From positions 1 through 14,104 of the forward strand of contig JAGYOT010000008.1 of NCBI GenBank assembly GCA_018399455.1: a DNA stretch of 14,104 bases, read 5' to 3'. Shown here piece by piece: positions 7,723 through 14,104 of the stretch. The notes beneath the pieces are model-generated. The model was not told the DNA's origin, ran no database searches, and saw only the letters and a program-made list of their open reading frames with translations. Origin of the DNA: Desulfobacterales bacterium (GTDB taxonomy: Bacteria > Desulfobacterota > Desulfobacteria > Desulfobacterales > Desulfosalsimonadaceae). The position numbers were made by a program, and so were the translations under genes. How positions within the stretch are numbered: the stretch's first letter is position 1; each line of letters begins with the position of its first letter.

Positions 7723-8091
7723 ATGGGTTCACCACATCGGAGAAAAGTGCTGCGCCAAAAACGGCAAAGACGGATACGGACAAAGGTGAGTGGCTCAGCC
7801 GAGCGGCCAAGGCTGAACGTGTTCCGGAGTTCAAAACACATTTATGCCCAGGTTATCGACGACAACCTGGGAATTACCCTGGCTTCGGCTTCCACTATGG
7901 AGCCCGAGGTCAGAGAAGGCCAGAAGTTTGACAGCAAGGTGGCAGCAGCGCGTTTTATCGGCAAACGTGTCGGTGAGCGTGCGGCCAGGAAAGGCGTACG
8001 CTCGGTTGTTTTTGATCGGGGCGGATTCATGTATCACGGCCGGGTCAAGGCGGTCTCTGAAGGAGCCCGCGAAGCAGGGCTGGATTTTTAG
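7723..8091 (+). CDS. rplR: 50S ribosomal protein L18
   Basis: L18 binds 5S rRNA and anchors it in the central protuberance with L5. The 122-residue product has the expected basic N-terminus, then [20 protein letters not shown], the [13 protein letters not shown] helix, and the conserved [28 protein letters not shown] ending. The ATG at 7723 has only a modest AAGG about 10 nt upstream, after a 43-nt gap from rplF. Confidence 0.98.
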   Translation: MGSPHRRKVLRQKRQRRIRTKVSGSAERPRLNVFRSSKHIYAQVIDDNLGITLASASTMEPEVREGQKFDSKVAAARFIGKRVGERAARKGVRSVVFDRGGFMYHGRVKAVSEGAREAGLDF

Positions 8092-8111
8092 ATAAAAAAG
8101 GAGGCGTTGGC

Positions 8112-8606
8112 TTGCTCAAAAAGGAAACAGACGAGAATTTATATATCGACAAAGTTGTGCATATCAGCCGGGTCGCCAAGGTCCACAAAGGTGGACGCCG
8201 GTTCAGCTTCAGCGCCATCGTTGTTGTCGGGGATGGGCAGGGCAGCGTCGGAACGGCACTTGGAAAGGCACACGAAGTCCCGGAAGCCATTCGAAAGGGA
8301 ATGGAAAAGGCCAAAAAGAATATGATTTCCGTACCCATTGTAGACGGGACGATTCCCTATGAGGTTATAGGCAAGTTCGGTGCCGGACGGGTGCTGTTAA
8401 AGCCTGCCGGAAGGGGTTCCGGAGTCATCGCCGGCGGGGCCGTGCGCGCAGTGCTGGAGGCCGCCGGAATTGAGAATATTTTGACCAAATGCCTGGGAAC
8501 CAATAATCCGCATAATGTTGTCAAGGCGGCGATTCAGGGCCTGCAGAGTTTGCAAAGCCGGGAGTCAGCAGCCGCCAAACGCGGCCTATCAGTTGAGGAG
8601 ATGTAG
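8112..8606 (+). CDS. rpsE: 30S ribosomal protein S5
   Basis: S5 shapes the 30S decoding region and mRNA entry, and affects accuracy. The 164-residue product has the double-stranded RNA-binding-like N-terminal domain ([21 protein letters not shown], then [27 protein letters not shown]). The C-terminal domain includes [29 protein letters not shown] and [14 protein letters not shown]. The start is TTG at 8112 with AAGGAGG at 8098-8104 and a 7-nt spacer. A nearby TTG at 8107 is out of frame. The stop is 5 nt from rpmD, whose Shine-Dalgarno lies inside the end of rpsE. Confidence 0.98.
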   Translation: MLKKETDENLYIDKVVHISRVAKVHKGGRRFSFSAIVVVGDGQGSVGTALGKAHEVPEAIRKGMEKAKKNMISVPIVDGTIPYEVIGKFGAGRVLLKPAGRGSGVIAGGAVRAVLEAAGIENILTKCLGTNNPHNVVKAAIQGLQSLQSRESAAAKRGLSVEEM

Positions 8607-8611
8607 GACAG

Positions 8612-8791
8612 ATGGCAGGCAAGCTTAGAATAACCATGATCAGAAGTATGAATGGGCGTCCCGAAAAGCATCGAAAGGTCCTGCGAGGTATGGGATTTAC
8701 CAAAATGCATCAAGCTGTTGAACTTCCTGACAATCCGGCTACTCGTGGCATGATTGCCAAAGTATCACATATGGTCAAAGTGGAGGAATAG
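8612..8791 (+). CDS. rpmD: 50S ribosomal protein L30
   Basis: L30 is a small 50S protein near domain II of 23S rRNA, absent from some lineages. Translating from the ATG at 8612 gives 59 residues. They read MAGKLRITMIRSMNGRPEKH, then RKVLRGMGFTKMHQAVELPD and a C-terminal RGMIAKVSHMVKVEE, matching the bacterial L30 pattern throughout. GAGGAG at 8595-8600, inside the end of rpsE, acts as Shine-Dalgarno. The stop (8789-8791) is one base from the rplO ATG, and the VEE codons form the rplO Shine-Dalgarno (GGAGG 8782-8786). Coupling of rpsE, rpmD and rplO is therefore likely. Confidence 0.97.
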   Translation: MAGKLRITMIRSMNGRPEKHRKVLRGMGFTKMHQAVELPDNPATRGMIAKVSHMVKVEE

Positions 8792-8792
8792 G

Positions 8793-9233
8793 ATGAGACT
8801 GCACGATTTGGCGCCGGCTGAAGGCTCCAGAAAGAACCGGAAACGAAAAGGCCGGGGTGTGGGCTCTGGATTGGGTAAAACTGCAGGGCGTGGCACCAAG
8901 GGCCATAATGCCCGTTCGGGCGGCGGCGTCAGGCCCGGTTTCGAGGGAGGGCAGATGCCACTGCACAGGCGCCTGCCCAAACGCGGGTTCAAAAATATAT
9001 TCAGGACGCCGGTTGAGATCATAAATATTCGGGATCTTAGTCGGTTTGACAGTGGATCCGTAGTGGATTCGAAGGCATTGGCCAAAGCCGGCCTGGTCAC
9101 CAGAAAGGCAACACAGGTCAAAGTTCTGGGCCAGGGCGAGATCCAGATTCCCTTGACAGTCAGGGTCGGTGCAGCAAGCAAAAGCGCCCTTGAAAAGATT
9201 AATGCCGCCGGCGGCACGGTCGAGGTGGTCTGA
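8793..9233 (+). CDS. rplO: 50S ribosomal protein L15
   Basis: L15 is a late-assembly 50S protein with a long basic N-terminal extension threading through 23S rRNA. The 146-residue product has [20 protein letters not shown], the glycine-rich [19 protein letters not shown] segment, [20 protein letters not shown], and the C-terminal domain ending [14 protein letters not shown] (8782-8786) with a 6-nt spacer fixes the ATG at 8793. The in-frame TTG at 8754 would run antisensically long into rpmD with no homology. It is followed after 2 nt by secY. Confidence 0.98.
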   Translation: MRLHDLAPAEGSRKNRKRKGRGVGSGLGKTAGRGTKGHNARSGGGVRPGFEGGQMPLHRRLPKRGFKNIFRTPVEIINIRDLSRFDSGSVVDSKALAKAGLVTRKATQVKVLGQGEIQIPLTVRVGAASKSALEKINAAGGTVEVV

Positions 9234-9235
9234 AT

Positions 9236-10549
9236 ATGGCACTGACAGGCGCTGGTGTTCCCAACATACTCAAGATTCCTGAACTCAAGCGACGCATCCT
9301 GGTCGTTTTTGGGTTTCTGGTCGTCTACCGGGTTGGTGTGCACATACCGACCCCGGGGATTAATGCTGATGCGTTGAGCGAATTTTTCGCCCGGCACCAG
9401 GATACCATCTTTGGCATATTTGATATGTTCTCAGGAGGGGCGCTGGAGCGGATGTCGGTCTTTGCATTGGGAATTATGCCCTATATCAGCGCTTCTATTA
9501 TCCTTCAGCTGTTAACTGTTGTTATCCCGCATCTGGAGCAGCTTAAAAAAGAGGGCGAGCAGGGGCAGCGGCAGATTACCCGCTATACGCGTTATGGAAC
9601 CGTAGGGCTTGCGTTTATCCAGGGGTTTGGTATCAGTATTGGGCTTGAGAGCATGGCTGCACCAGGCAGCCTGCCGGTAGTCGTGGCGCCCGGCTGGGGA
9701 TTTCGGTTGATGACCGCTATTACGCTCACAGCGGGTACTGCTTTTATTATGTGGATTGGCGAGCAGATCAGTGAGCGCGGCATCGGAAACGGCATCTCGC
9801 TGATTATATTTGCGGGAATCGTGGCCAGAATGCCGCAGGCCATCGGAAACAGTTTCCGAATGCTGTCGACCGGCGAGATGGGCATTTTTTTCGCCGGCCT
9901 TCTGATTCTCATGATGGTTGCGGTGATTGCGTTTATCAACTTTATGGAACAGGGGCAGCGGCGGATTCCGGTCCAGTATGCCAAACGTGTGGTCGGCCGA
10001 AGGATGTATGGCGGGCAAAGTACCCATCTGCCGCTCAAAATCAATACGGCCGGTGTTATCCCACCGATTTTCGCATCGTCGCTGATCATGTTCCCGGCCA
10101 CCATTGCCAGCTTTTTTCAGGATGTGCCCCTGATGCAGAGCGTGGCTAACGCCATGAGGCCGGGCTCGGTTATTTATGAACTGATCTATGTTGGATTCAT
10201 TGTTTTCTTTTGCTATTTTTATACGGCCATCACATTTAATCCGGCAGATGTTGCGGACAATATGAAAAAGTACGGGGGCTATATTCCCGGAATTCGACCG
10301 GGCAAGCGGACAGCAGACTATATAGACAAGGTGCTGACTCGCATTACCCTTGGCGGGGCCATTTATGTGTCCGCGGTATGTGTGCTGCCCTCTGTTTTAA
10401 TGACGAAGTTCAATGTTCCTTTTTATTTCGGCGGCACCGCGCTCCTGATTGTGGTGGGGGTCGCCATGGACACAGTCAACCAGATTGAATCCCACTTAAT
10501 TACAAGAAACTATGAAGGGTTTTTGACTGCCGGCAGGGGTAAAAAATAG
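9236..10549 (+). CDS. secY: Preprotein translocase subunit SecY
   Basis: SecY is the inner-membrane channel of the Sec translocon, working with SecE, SecG, SecA and the ribosome. The 437-residue product has the ten hydrophobic segments of the family. The first is near residues 20-36. The plug region is in [20 protein letters not shown] (about 60-79), leading into the second segment. [18 protein letters not shown] sequence is at about 179-192. The cytoplasmic loop [15 protein letters not shown] (about 238-252) precedes the [23 protein letters not shown] segment with the ribosome- and SecA-contacting loops. The start is 2 nt after rplO, implying coupling. Neither adk nor map follows, unlike in many bacteria. 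The next gene is infA, 86 nt on. Confidence 0.99.
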   Translation: MALTGAGVPNILKIPELKRRILVVFGFLVVYRVGVHIPTPGINADALSEFFARHQDTIFGIFDMFSGGALERMSVFALGIMPYISASIILQLLTVVIPHLEQLKKEGEQGQRQITRYTRYGTVGLAFIQGFGISIGLESMAAPGSLPVVVAPGWGFRLMTAITLTAGTAFIMWIGEQISERGIGNGISLIIFAGIVARMPQAIGNSFRMLSTGEMGIFFAGLLILMMVAVIAFINFMEQGQRRIPVQYAKRVVGRRMYGGQSTHLPLKINTAGVIPPIFASSLIMFPATIASFFQDVPLMQSVANAMRPGSVIYELIYVGFIVFFCYFYTAITFNPADVADNMKKYGGYIPGIRPGKRTADYIDKVLTRITLGGAIYVSAVCVLPSVLMTKFNVPFYFGGTALLIVVGVAMDTVNQIESHLITRNYEGFLTAGRGKK

Positions 10550-10565
10550 CAATATCACTGAGTTT

Positions 10566-10611
10566 TCGGCGTCTGGAAAACGGCGGCGTCAAGGGCTGTC
10601 GCCGGGGCCGA
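10566..10611 (+). promoter_or_regulatory. Nested GC-rich inverted repeats before infA
   Basis: In the 86-nt secY-infA gap an outer stem, TCGGC (10566-10570) / GCCGA (10607-10611), encloses an inner stem, CGGCG (10584-10588) / CGCCG (10600-10604). The structure ends 11 nt before the infA Shine-Dalgarno (AGGAG 10623-10627). No T-run follows, so it is not a classical terminator. It could be a processing site, a barrier or leader for infA translation, or the remains of lost genes. The stems are only 5 bp each. Confidence 0.35.
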
Positions 10612-10635
10612 TGAGAGTTGACAGGAGCGTATTTG

Positions 10636-10854
10636 ATGGCAAAAGAAGAACCCATCAAGGTTCAGGGCACGGTTGTTGAAACCCTGCCCAATGCAATGTT
10701 TAAGGTAGAGCTGGAAAACAAACATCAGATACTTGCGCACATTTCCGGCAAAATGCGTATGCATTTTATAAAAATACTGCCGGGTGATAGTGTAACTGTA
10801 GAGCTGTCTCCTTATGATTTGACCCGGGGGCGGATCACCTATCGGTCAAAATAA
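10636..10854 (+). CDS. infA: Translation initiation factor IF-1
   Basis: IF-1 is an OB-fold protein that binds the 30S A site and supports IF-2 and IF-3 during initiation. The 72-residue product has the exact family length and near-invariant sequence: [20 protein letters not shown], then [20 protein letters not shown] and [20 protein letters not shown], ending ITYRSK. AGGAG (10623-10627) with an 8-nt spacer fixes the ATG at 10636 rather than the in-frame TTG at 10618. It sits between secY and rpmJ, as in Firmicutes and many Desulfobacterota, but unlike E. coli. Confidence 0.99.
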   Translation: MAKEEPIKVQGTVVETLPNAMFKVELENKHQILAHISGKMRMHFIKILPGDSVTVELSPYDLTRGRITYRSK

Positions 10855-10885
10855 GGGCAGTCAGGTATTGTGAGGATTTAGGACT

Positions 10886-10999
10886 ATGAAAGTCAGTGCA
10901 TCGGTAAAAAAAAGATGTCGTAACTGCAAGATCATTAAACGCAGAGGTATTGTGTGGGTGATCTGCACGAATAAGCGCCATAAGCAGCGTCAGGGCTAA
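10886..10999 (+). CDS. rpmJ: 50S ribosomal protein L36, zinc-binding type
   Basis: L36 is the smallest 50S protein and stabilises 23S rRNA near the L7/L12 stalk base. Translation from the ATG at 10886 gives 37 residues: [20 protein letters not shown], then [17 protein letters not shown]. The zinc ligands Cys11, Cys14, Cys27 and His32 are all present. GAGGA (10872-10876) is 9 nt upstream. An A8 run near 10906-10913 does not disturb the frame. It is followed 12 nt later by rpsM, whose Shine-Dalgarno overlaps the rpmJ stop. Confidence 0.98.
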   Translation: MKVSASVKKRCRNCKIIKRRGIVWVICTNKRHKQRQG

Positions 11000-11011
11000 A
11001 GGAGGCAGATT

Positions 11012-11395
11012 TTGGCAAGAATCGCTGGGGTCGATTTACCGAAAGGTAAACCGGTTTTTATTGGATTGACCTATATCTACGGCATTGGCCAGTCCGCATC
11101 ACGCAGCATATTGAGTCGCCTGGGAATTGATGAAACGCTCCGGACGGATGACCTGACGGATTCAGATATCAATAATATCCGCAAGGTCATTGACAATGAC
11201 TACAAGGTCGAGGGCGAACTTCGGAACGAAGTTTCAATGAACATCAAACGGCTGATGGACCTTGGCTGTTATCGGGGCCTGAGGCACCGGAAATCCTTGC
11301 CGGTACGGGGACAACGGACCTCAACCAACGCCCGTATCCGCAAAGGACCGAAACGATCGGCGGTCAAAAAGAAGGGCGGAGCGAAGAAAAAATAA
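11012..11395 (+). CDS. rpsM: 30S ribosomal protein S13
   Basis: S13 is in the 30S head, contacting P-site tRNA and L5 across the subunit interface. The 127-residue product begins [20 protein letters not shown] and has [10 protein letters not shown], the [21 protein letters not shown] signature, [11 protein letters not shown], and a lysine-rich tail. The start is TTG at 11012 behind AAGGAGG (10999-11005, 6-nt spacer). The frame is closed upstream by TAA at 10997-10999, the rpmJ stop, so no other start exists. In E. coli the rpsM leader is the S4 repressor site of the alpha operon. Here only 12 nt separate rpmJ and rpsM, so no such leader is present at this point. Confidence 0.98.
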   Translation: MARIAGVDLPKGKPVFIGLTYIYGIGQSASRSILSRLGIDETLRTDDLTDSDINNIRKVIDNDYKVEGELRNEVSMNIKRLMDLGCYRGLRHRKSLPVRGQRTSTNARIRKGPKRSAVKKKGGAKKK

Positions 11396-11419
11396 TCAAC
11401 TATTACCAAGGGCGATATC

Positions 11420-11812
11420 ATGGCGAAGGTAAAACGAACGCGGACAAAGAAAAAGGTTAAAAAAAATATTGAGAACGGGGTGGTTCATATTCAATCTACC
11501 TTTAACAATACGATTATCACGATTACTGATCCCAACGGTAATGTGGTTTCCTGGTCCAGCGCGGGCATGAACGGATTTAAAGGCTCGCGCAAGAGCACGC
11601 CGTTTGCTGCCCAGTTGGCTTCTGAAGATGCGGCAAAAAAGGCCAGAGAACATGGCATGAAAAATGTGGAAGTCTATGTCAAAGGCCCGGGACCGGGGCG
11701 TGAGTCAGCCCTGAAAGCCCTTCAGGGGGTGGGATTTACGGTCGTGATGATCCGGGATGTTACGCCGGTTCCGCATAACGGGTGCAAGCCCAAAAAGCGG
11801 CGGCGGGTATAA
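11420..11812 (+). CDS. rpsK: 30S ribosomal protein S11
   Basis: S11 lies on the 30S platform near the mRNA exit and E site. The 130-residue product has a basic N-terminus, then [41 protein letters not shown], and the C-terminal [14 protein letters not shown] and [20 protein letters not shown]. The HNGC motif contains the Asn-Gly that is converted to isoaspartate in E. coli S11. AAGGG about 8 nt before the ATG is a fair Shine-Dalgarno. A 103-nt gap separates it from rpsD. Confidence 0.99.
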   Translation: MAKVKRTRTKKKVKKNIENGVVHIQSTFNNTIITITDPNGNVVSWSSAGMNGFKGSRKSTPFAAQLASEDAAKKAREHGMKNVEVYVKGPGPGRESALKALQGVGFTVVMIRDVTPVPHNGCKPKKRRRV

Positions 11813-11893
11813 ACAGGCCGGAGATTTAACCGTTTAACACTGTTTTGAAAATTATTGCGCGATGCGTCTCATATGCTTGAGCAGCATACGGAC
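11811..11893 (+). promoter_or_regulatory. Hairpin pair in the rpsD leader
   Basis: Two inverted repeats lie between rpsK and rpsD. The first is AAACAG (11811-11816) / CTGTTT (11840-11845), with the direct repeat TTTAAC twice inside its loop. The second is TATGCT (11872-11877) / AGCATA (11883-11888) with a 5-nt loop and an outer GTC (11866-11868) / GAC (11891-11893) extension. The second ends 11 nt before the rpsD Shine-Dalgarno. S4 is an autorepressor in E. coli and Bacillus, so an S4-responsive leader is a possible reading. Neither known S4 target fold was recognised. An RNA-processing hairpin is an alternative. Confidence 0.35.
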
Positions 11894-11915
11894 ATGACAC
11901 TAAAGGGAGGAAGTC

Positions 11916-12545
11916 TTGTCACGGTATAGGGATTCAGTTTGTCGGATCTGCCGACGAGAAAATTTGAAGTTATATTTGAAAGGGGATCGCTGCTATTCGG
12001 ACAAGTGTTCGTTTGATCGCCGCAGTTATCCGCCGGGGCAGCATGGCCAGCGGCGCCGGGGGAAGATGTCCGATTATGGGGTTCAGCTGAGGGAAAAACA
12101 GAAGGTGAAACGCAGCTATGGGCTATCCGAGAAGCAATTCCGACTGGTATTTGAACGGGCGGATCAGAAAAAGGGAATCACGGGAGAAAACCTGCTGCTC
12201 TCTCTTGAGCTTCGGCTGGATAACGTGATCTACCGTCTTGGGCTGGCCAACTCCCGTCCCCAGGCAAGGCAGCTGGTGCGTCATAATCATTTCCAGGTCA
12301 ATGGCCGTAAGGCAAACATTCCTTCCTTTCAGATGAAAGTTGGCGATGTTGTGGAGGTGCGCGAAAAAAGCCGTAGCGTTCAGGCCATCACGGATGCCCT
12401 TGAAGCGGCTGTCAGGCGAAGCGCTCCACAATGGATGGAGCTGGATTCGGAAAATATGAGGGGGTCGATTCGATCGTTGCCGACGCGTGAAGATATTGCC
12501 ATGCCGATCCAGGAAAACCTGATCGTTGAGCTCTACTCCAAATAA
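11916..12545 (+). CDS. rpsD: 30S ribosomal protein S4, zinc-binding type
   Basis: S4 nucleates 30S body assembly, takes part in mRNA unwinding at the entry channel, and is a translational repressor in many bacteria. The 209-residue product has an N-terminal zinc-binding pattern (Cys9, Cys12, Cys26, Cys31), then [20 protein letters not shown] and [15 protein letters not shown]. The S4-type RNA-binding domain follows in [31 protein letters not shown]. The start is TTG at 11916 with GGGAGG (11905-11910) and a 5-nt spacer, matching the family N-terminus [10 protein letters not shown]. Retaining rpsD between rpsK and rpoA is shared with E. coli and not with Bacillus. Confidence 0.98.
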   Translation: MSRYRDSVCRICRRENLKLYLKGDRCYSDKCSFDRRSYPPGQHGQRRRGKMSDYGVQLREKQKVKRSYGLSEKQFRLVFERADQKKGITGENLLLSLELRLDNVIYRLGLANSRPQARQLVRHNHFQVNGRKANIPSFQMKVGDVVEVREKSRSVQAITDALEAAVRRSAPQWMELDSENMRGSIRSLPTREDIAMPIQENLIVELYSK

Positions 12546-12554
12546 GTCTGGGTT

Positions 12555-12647
12555 ATAGCAGCGGAGATTGGTTTTTTGTCCCGCATGTCTGTTATTGCTA
12601 TTCATTTTTCCGGGCTGTTACCGGAAGCCGCCTATCCGGGCATTTTT
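12555..12647 (+). promoter_or_regulatory. Attenuator-like leader before rpoA
   Basis: The 125-nt rpsD-rpoA gap holds three potential stems. A: ATAGCAGCGG (12555-12564) pairs with CCGC (12581-12584) and TGCTAT (12596-12601) around an 11-nt bulge. B: TTCCGG (12608-12613) / CCGGAA (12621-12626), with a 7-nt loop. C: CCGGA (12621-12625) / TCCGG (12635-12639), followed three bases later by TTTTT (12643-12647). B and C share the same CCGG, so they exclude each other, and only C is followed by a T-run. The layout resembles an antiterminator/terminator pair, though the stem of C is just 5 bp. Confidence 0.4.
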
Positions 12648-12670
12648 AAAGGAATTTCTGGAGATCGAAA

Positions 12671-13693
12671 ATGTCAACAAATGAACTCATGTACATGAAC
12701 TGGCGCGATATTATCAAACCGGGAAAAGTGCAGATCGACGATCAGTCTGATACCTACGGTAAATTCGTATGGGAGCCATTGGAGCGTGGATTCGGCATAA
12801 CCATCGGTAATGCGCTGCGTCGTATCATTCTCTCCTCAATCTGGGGCGCCGCGATCGTCTCGGTCAAGATCGAAGGCGTTCAGCACGAATTCAGTACCAT
12901 CCCCGGAGTTTTGGAGGATGTCTCCGAGATCATTTTGAATTTGAAAAATATCCGTGTCAGGATGGATGATACGGAATCTAAAACACTTGAAATCAACGCT
13001 TCCGGCGATAGCATGGTCAAGGCGCGCGATATCCATAGCCCGGACGGCAGGGTTATCATCATGAATCCTGAGCAGCATATTGCCACGCTCTCCAAGGAAG
13101 GCGAGTTGAAGATGATCATGACCGTGAAGGCCGGTAAAGGATATTCACTGGCAGAGAATCATAAGGACCCGGAGGCACCCGTTGGTACGCTTCCCATTGA
13201 TGCGGTTTTTTCTCCGATTCACAGGGTGAACTATACCATCGGCAATGCCCGGCTCGGGCAGCGCACGGATTATGACAAGCTGACCCTTGAGGTCTGGACG
13301 GACGGATCGGTGGCCCCGGATGACGCCATTGCCTTTGGTGCCAAGATACTGAAAGAACAAGTCAACGTTTTCATCAATTTCGACGAAGAGGCCGAGCCCT
13401 TCACCGAAAAAGAAGAGGATGAAAACGCGGTTCCTAAATTCAATCAAAACCTTTATCTGGACGTGGATGAGCTTGAGCTTTCCGTGCGCAGCGCCAATTG
13501 TCTGAGGAACGCCAATATTACCAAGATTTATCAATTGGTGCAAAAGACGGAGTCGGAGATGCTTAAAACCAAGAATTTCGGAAGAAAGTCGCTGAATGAG
13601 ATCAAAGAGTTATTGAACGATCTGGGACTTTCCCTGGGAATGAATCTGGAAGGCTTTGAACCGCCGGAGGAAGATAAGGAGCAAGAGGAATAG
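12671..13693 (+). CDS. rpoA: DNA-directed RNA polymerase subunit alpha
   Basis: The alpha dimer nucleates RNA polymerase assembly, and its C-terminal domain binds UP elements and activators. The 340-residue product has the N-terminal domain with [20 protein letters not shown] (residues 30-49) and LRRIILSS, then [16 protein letters not shown] and the [13 protein letters not shown] segment. The C-terminal domain has VRSANCL (Arg273, Cys277, matching E. coli Arg265 and Cys269) and [15 protein letters not shown] with the conserved Gly and Lys, then LGLSLGM. An acidic tail closes the protein. GGAGA (12660-12664) with a 6-nt spacer precedes the ATG. It is followed 4 nt later by rplQ. Confidence 0.99.
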   Translation: MSTNELMYMNWRDIIKPGKVQIDDQSDTYGKFVWEPLERGFGITIGNALRRIILSSIWGAAIVSVKIEGVQHEFSTIPGVLEDVSEIILNLKNIRVRMDDTESKTLEINASGDSMVKARDIHSPDGRVIIMNPEQHIATLSKEGELKMIMTVKAGKGYSLAENHKDPEAPVGTLPIDAVFSPIHRVNYTIGNARLGQRTDYDKLTLEVWTDGSVAPDDAIAFGAKILKEQVNVFINFDEEAEPFTEKEEDENAVPKFNQNLYLDVDELELSVRSANCLRNANITKIYQLVQKTESEMLKTKNFGRKSLNEIKELLNDLGLSLGMNLEGFEPPEEDKEQEE

Positions 13694-13697
13694 CGAG

Positions 13698-14104
13698 ATG
13701 CGACATCGAAAAAGCGGACTTAAACTAAACCGTACGGCCAGTCATCGAAAGGCCCTGTTCCGGAACATGGTAACCTCGCTGTTTAAATATGGGCGAATAG
13801 AGACAACCGATGTGAAAGCTAAAGAGCTGCGGCGATGGGCGGATCGCTTGGTCACGCTGGCCAAACGGGGTGATCTGCATGCCAGGCGGCAGGCCTTGTC
13901 GATTGTTCGGGAAAAAGCTGTAGTGCATAAACTTTTCAATGAGGCGCCGGAGCGATTCTCAGATCGTTCCGGAGGCTATACCCGGGTCATCAAGCTGGGC
14001 ATGCGAAAAGGCGATGCCGCCCCTGTCTCCATGATTGAACTGACCGGGACTCCGGTTGAATCCAAGGAAAAGGAGACAAAAACAAAGAAAAAGGCGAGCG
14101 CCTA
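13698..14104 (+). CDS. rplQ: 50S ribosomal protein L17 (runs to window end)
   Basis: L17 is a 50S protein near the exit tunnel. The ATG at 13698 opens 135 visible codons beginning [20 protein letters not shown], then [39 protein letters not shown], and [21 protein letters not shown] followed by MIELTG. A lysine-rich tail of about 20 residues ends the reading frame. The last two bases of the window are TA, so the next codon could be a TAA or TAG stop. The gene is complete or nearly so, and the true end lies outside. The 4-nt gap after rpoA suggests coupling. Confidence 0.97.
   Translation, partial: MRHRKSGLKLNRTASHRKALFRNMVTSLFKYGRIETTDVKAKELRRWADRLVTLAKRGDLHARRQALSIVREKAVVHKLFNEAPERFSDRSGGYTRVIKLGMRKGDAAPVSMIELTGTPVESKEKETKTKKKASA

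Noticed and set aside
350-10635. Longer N-termini from upstream GTG or TTG codons (350, 979, 5453, 5820, 8754, 10618)
   Set aside because: Each adds residues not found in the family. In most cases a good Shine-Dalgarno lies between the upstream codon and the conserved ATG, which fixes the shorter start.
11845-11874. TTGAAA with a loosely spaced TCATAT as a promoter before rpsD
   Set aside because: The -10 box matches only 3 of 6 positions and the spacing is 18 nt. The evidence is too weak to list.
12608-12626. TTCCGG/CCGGAA hairpin as an intrinsic terminator
   Set aside because: It is preceded, not followed, by T residues on the + strand, and is not followed by a T-run on the - strand either. 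It is kept only as part of a possible attenuator.
1-14104. Mobile elements, CRISPR arrays, tRNA or rRNA genes, phage or defence genes
   Set aside because: I saw no terminal inverted repeats, spaced direct repeats or tRNA-like folds by eye. The window is filled by the ribosomal cluster in its conserved order, leaving no room for an accessory system.

Overview
The window is a nearly complete bacterial S10-spc-alpha ribosomal protein cluster. All 29 genes are on the + strand, packed end to end: rpsJ-rplC-rplD-rplW-rplB-rpsS-rplV-rpsC-rplP-rpmC-rpsQ (S10 block, 27-5064), rplN-rplX-rplE-rpsN-rpsH-rplF-rplR-rpsE-rpmD-rplO-secY (spc block, 5084-10549), then infA-rpmJ-rpsM-rpsK-rpsD-rpoA-rplQ (alpha block, 10636-end). 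Every gene is recognised by direct resemblance to its universal family. Two of them (rpmD, rpmJ) are very short, and rplQ runs to the last base. No mobile element, CRISPR array, tRNA, rRNA, phage gene or accessory system is visible.

Likely source: a Gram-negative of the Desulfobacterota (former Deltaproteobacteria), plausibly a Desulfobacterales sulfate reducer. This is inferred from protein character and gene order, not from a database search. The order combines infA between secY and rpmJ with rpsD between rpsK and rpoA. The first is absent in E. coli; the second is absent in Bacillus. The S14, L36, S4 and L24 proteins are all of the zinc-binding type. Base composition looks moderate.

The genes work as one expression unit for ribosome assembly plus three companions: SecY (protein export channel), IF-1 (translation initiation) and RpoA (RNA polymerase alpha). 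Most junctions are 0-45 nt, with overlaps at rplD/rplW (4 nt) and rplP/rpmC (1 nt), so translational coupling is likely. Five gaps are longer: rplE-rpsN 101 nt, rpsN-rpsH 71 nt, secY-infA 86 nt, rpsK-rpsD 103 nt and rpsD-rpoA 125 nt. Each contains short inverted repeats that could be regulatory RNA structures or processing sites. The rpsD-rpoA gap is the most suggestive, with two mutually exclusive hairpins and a T-run. There is no stretch over 300 bases without a gene.

I did not find an undescribed biological system. The points worth a second look are modest: TTG starts confined to 30S-protein genes and paired with strong Shine-Dalgarno sequences, the structured gaps listed above, a 20-bp tandem duplication over the rplB stop codon, and an extended -10-like element placed just before an rpsJ start that lacks a Shine-Dalgarno.
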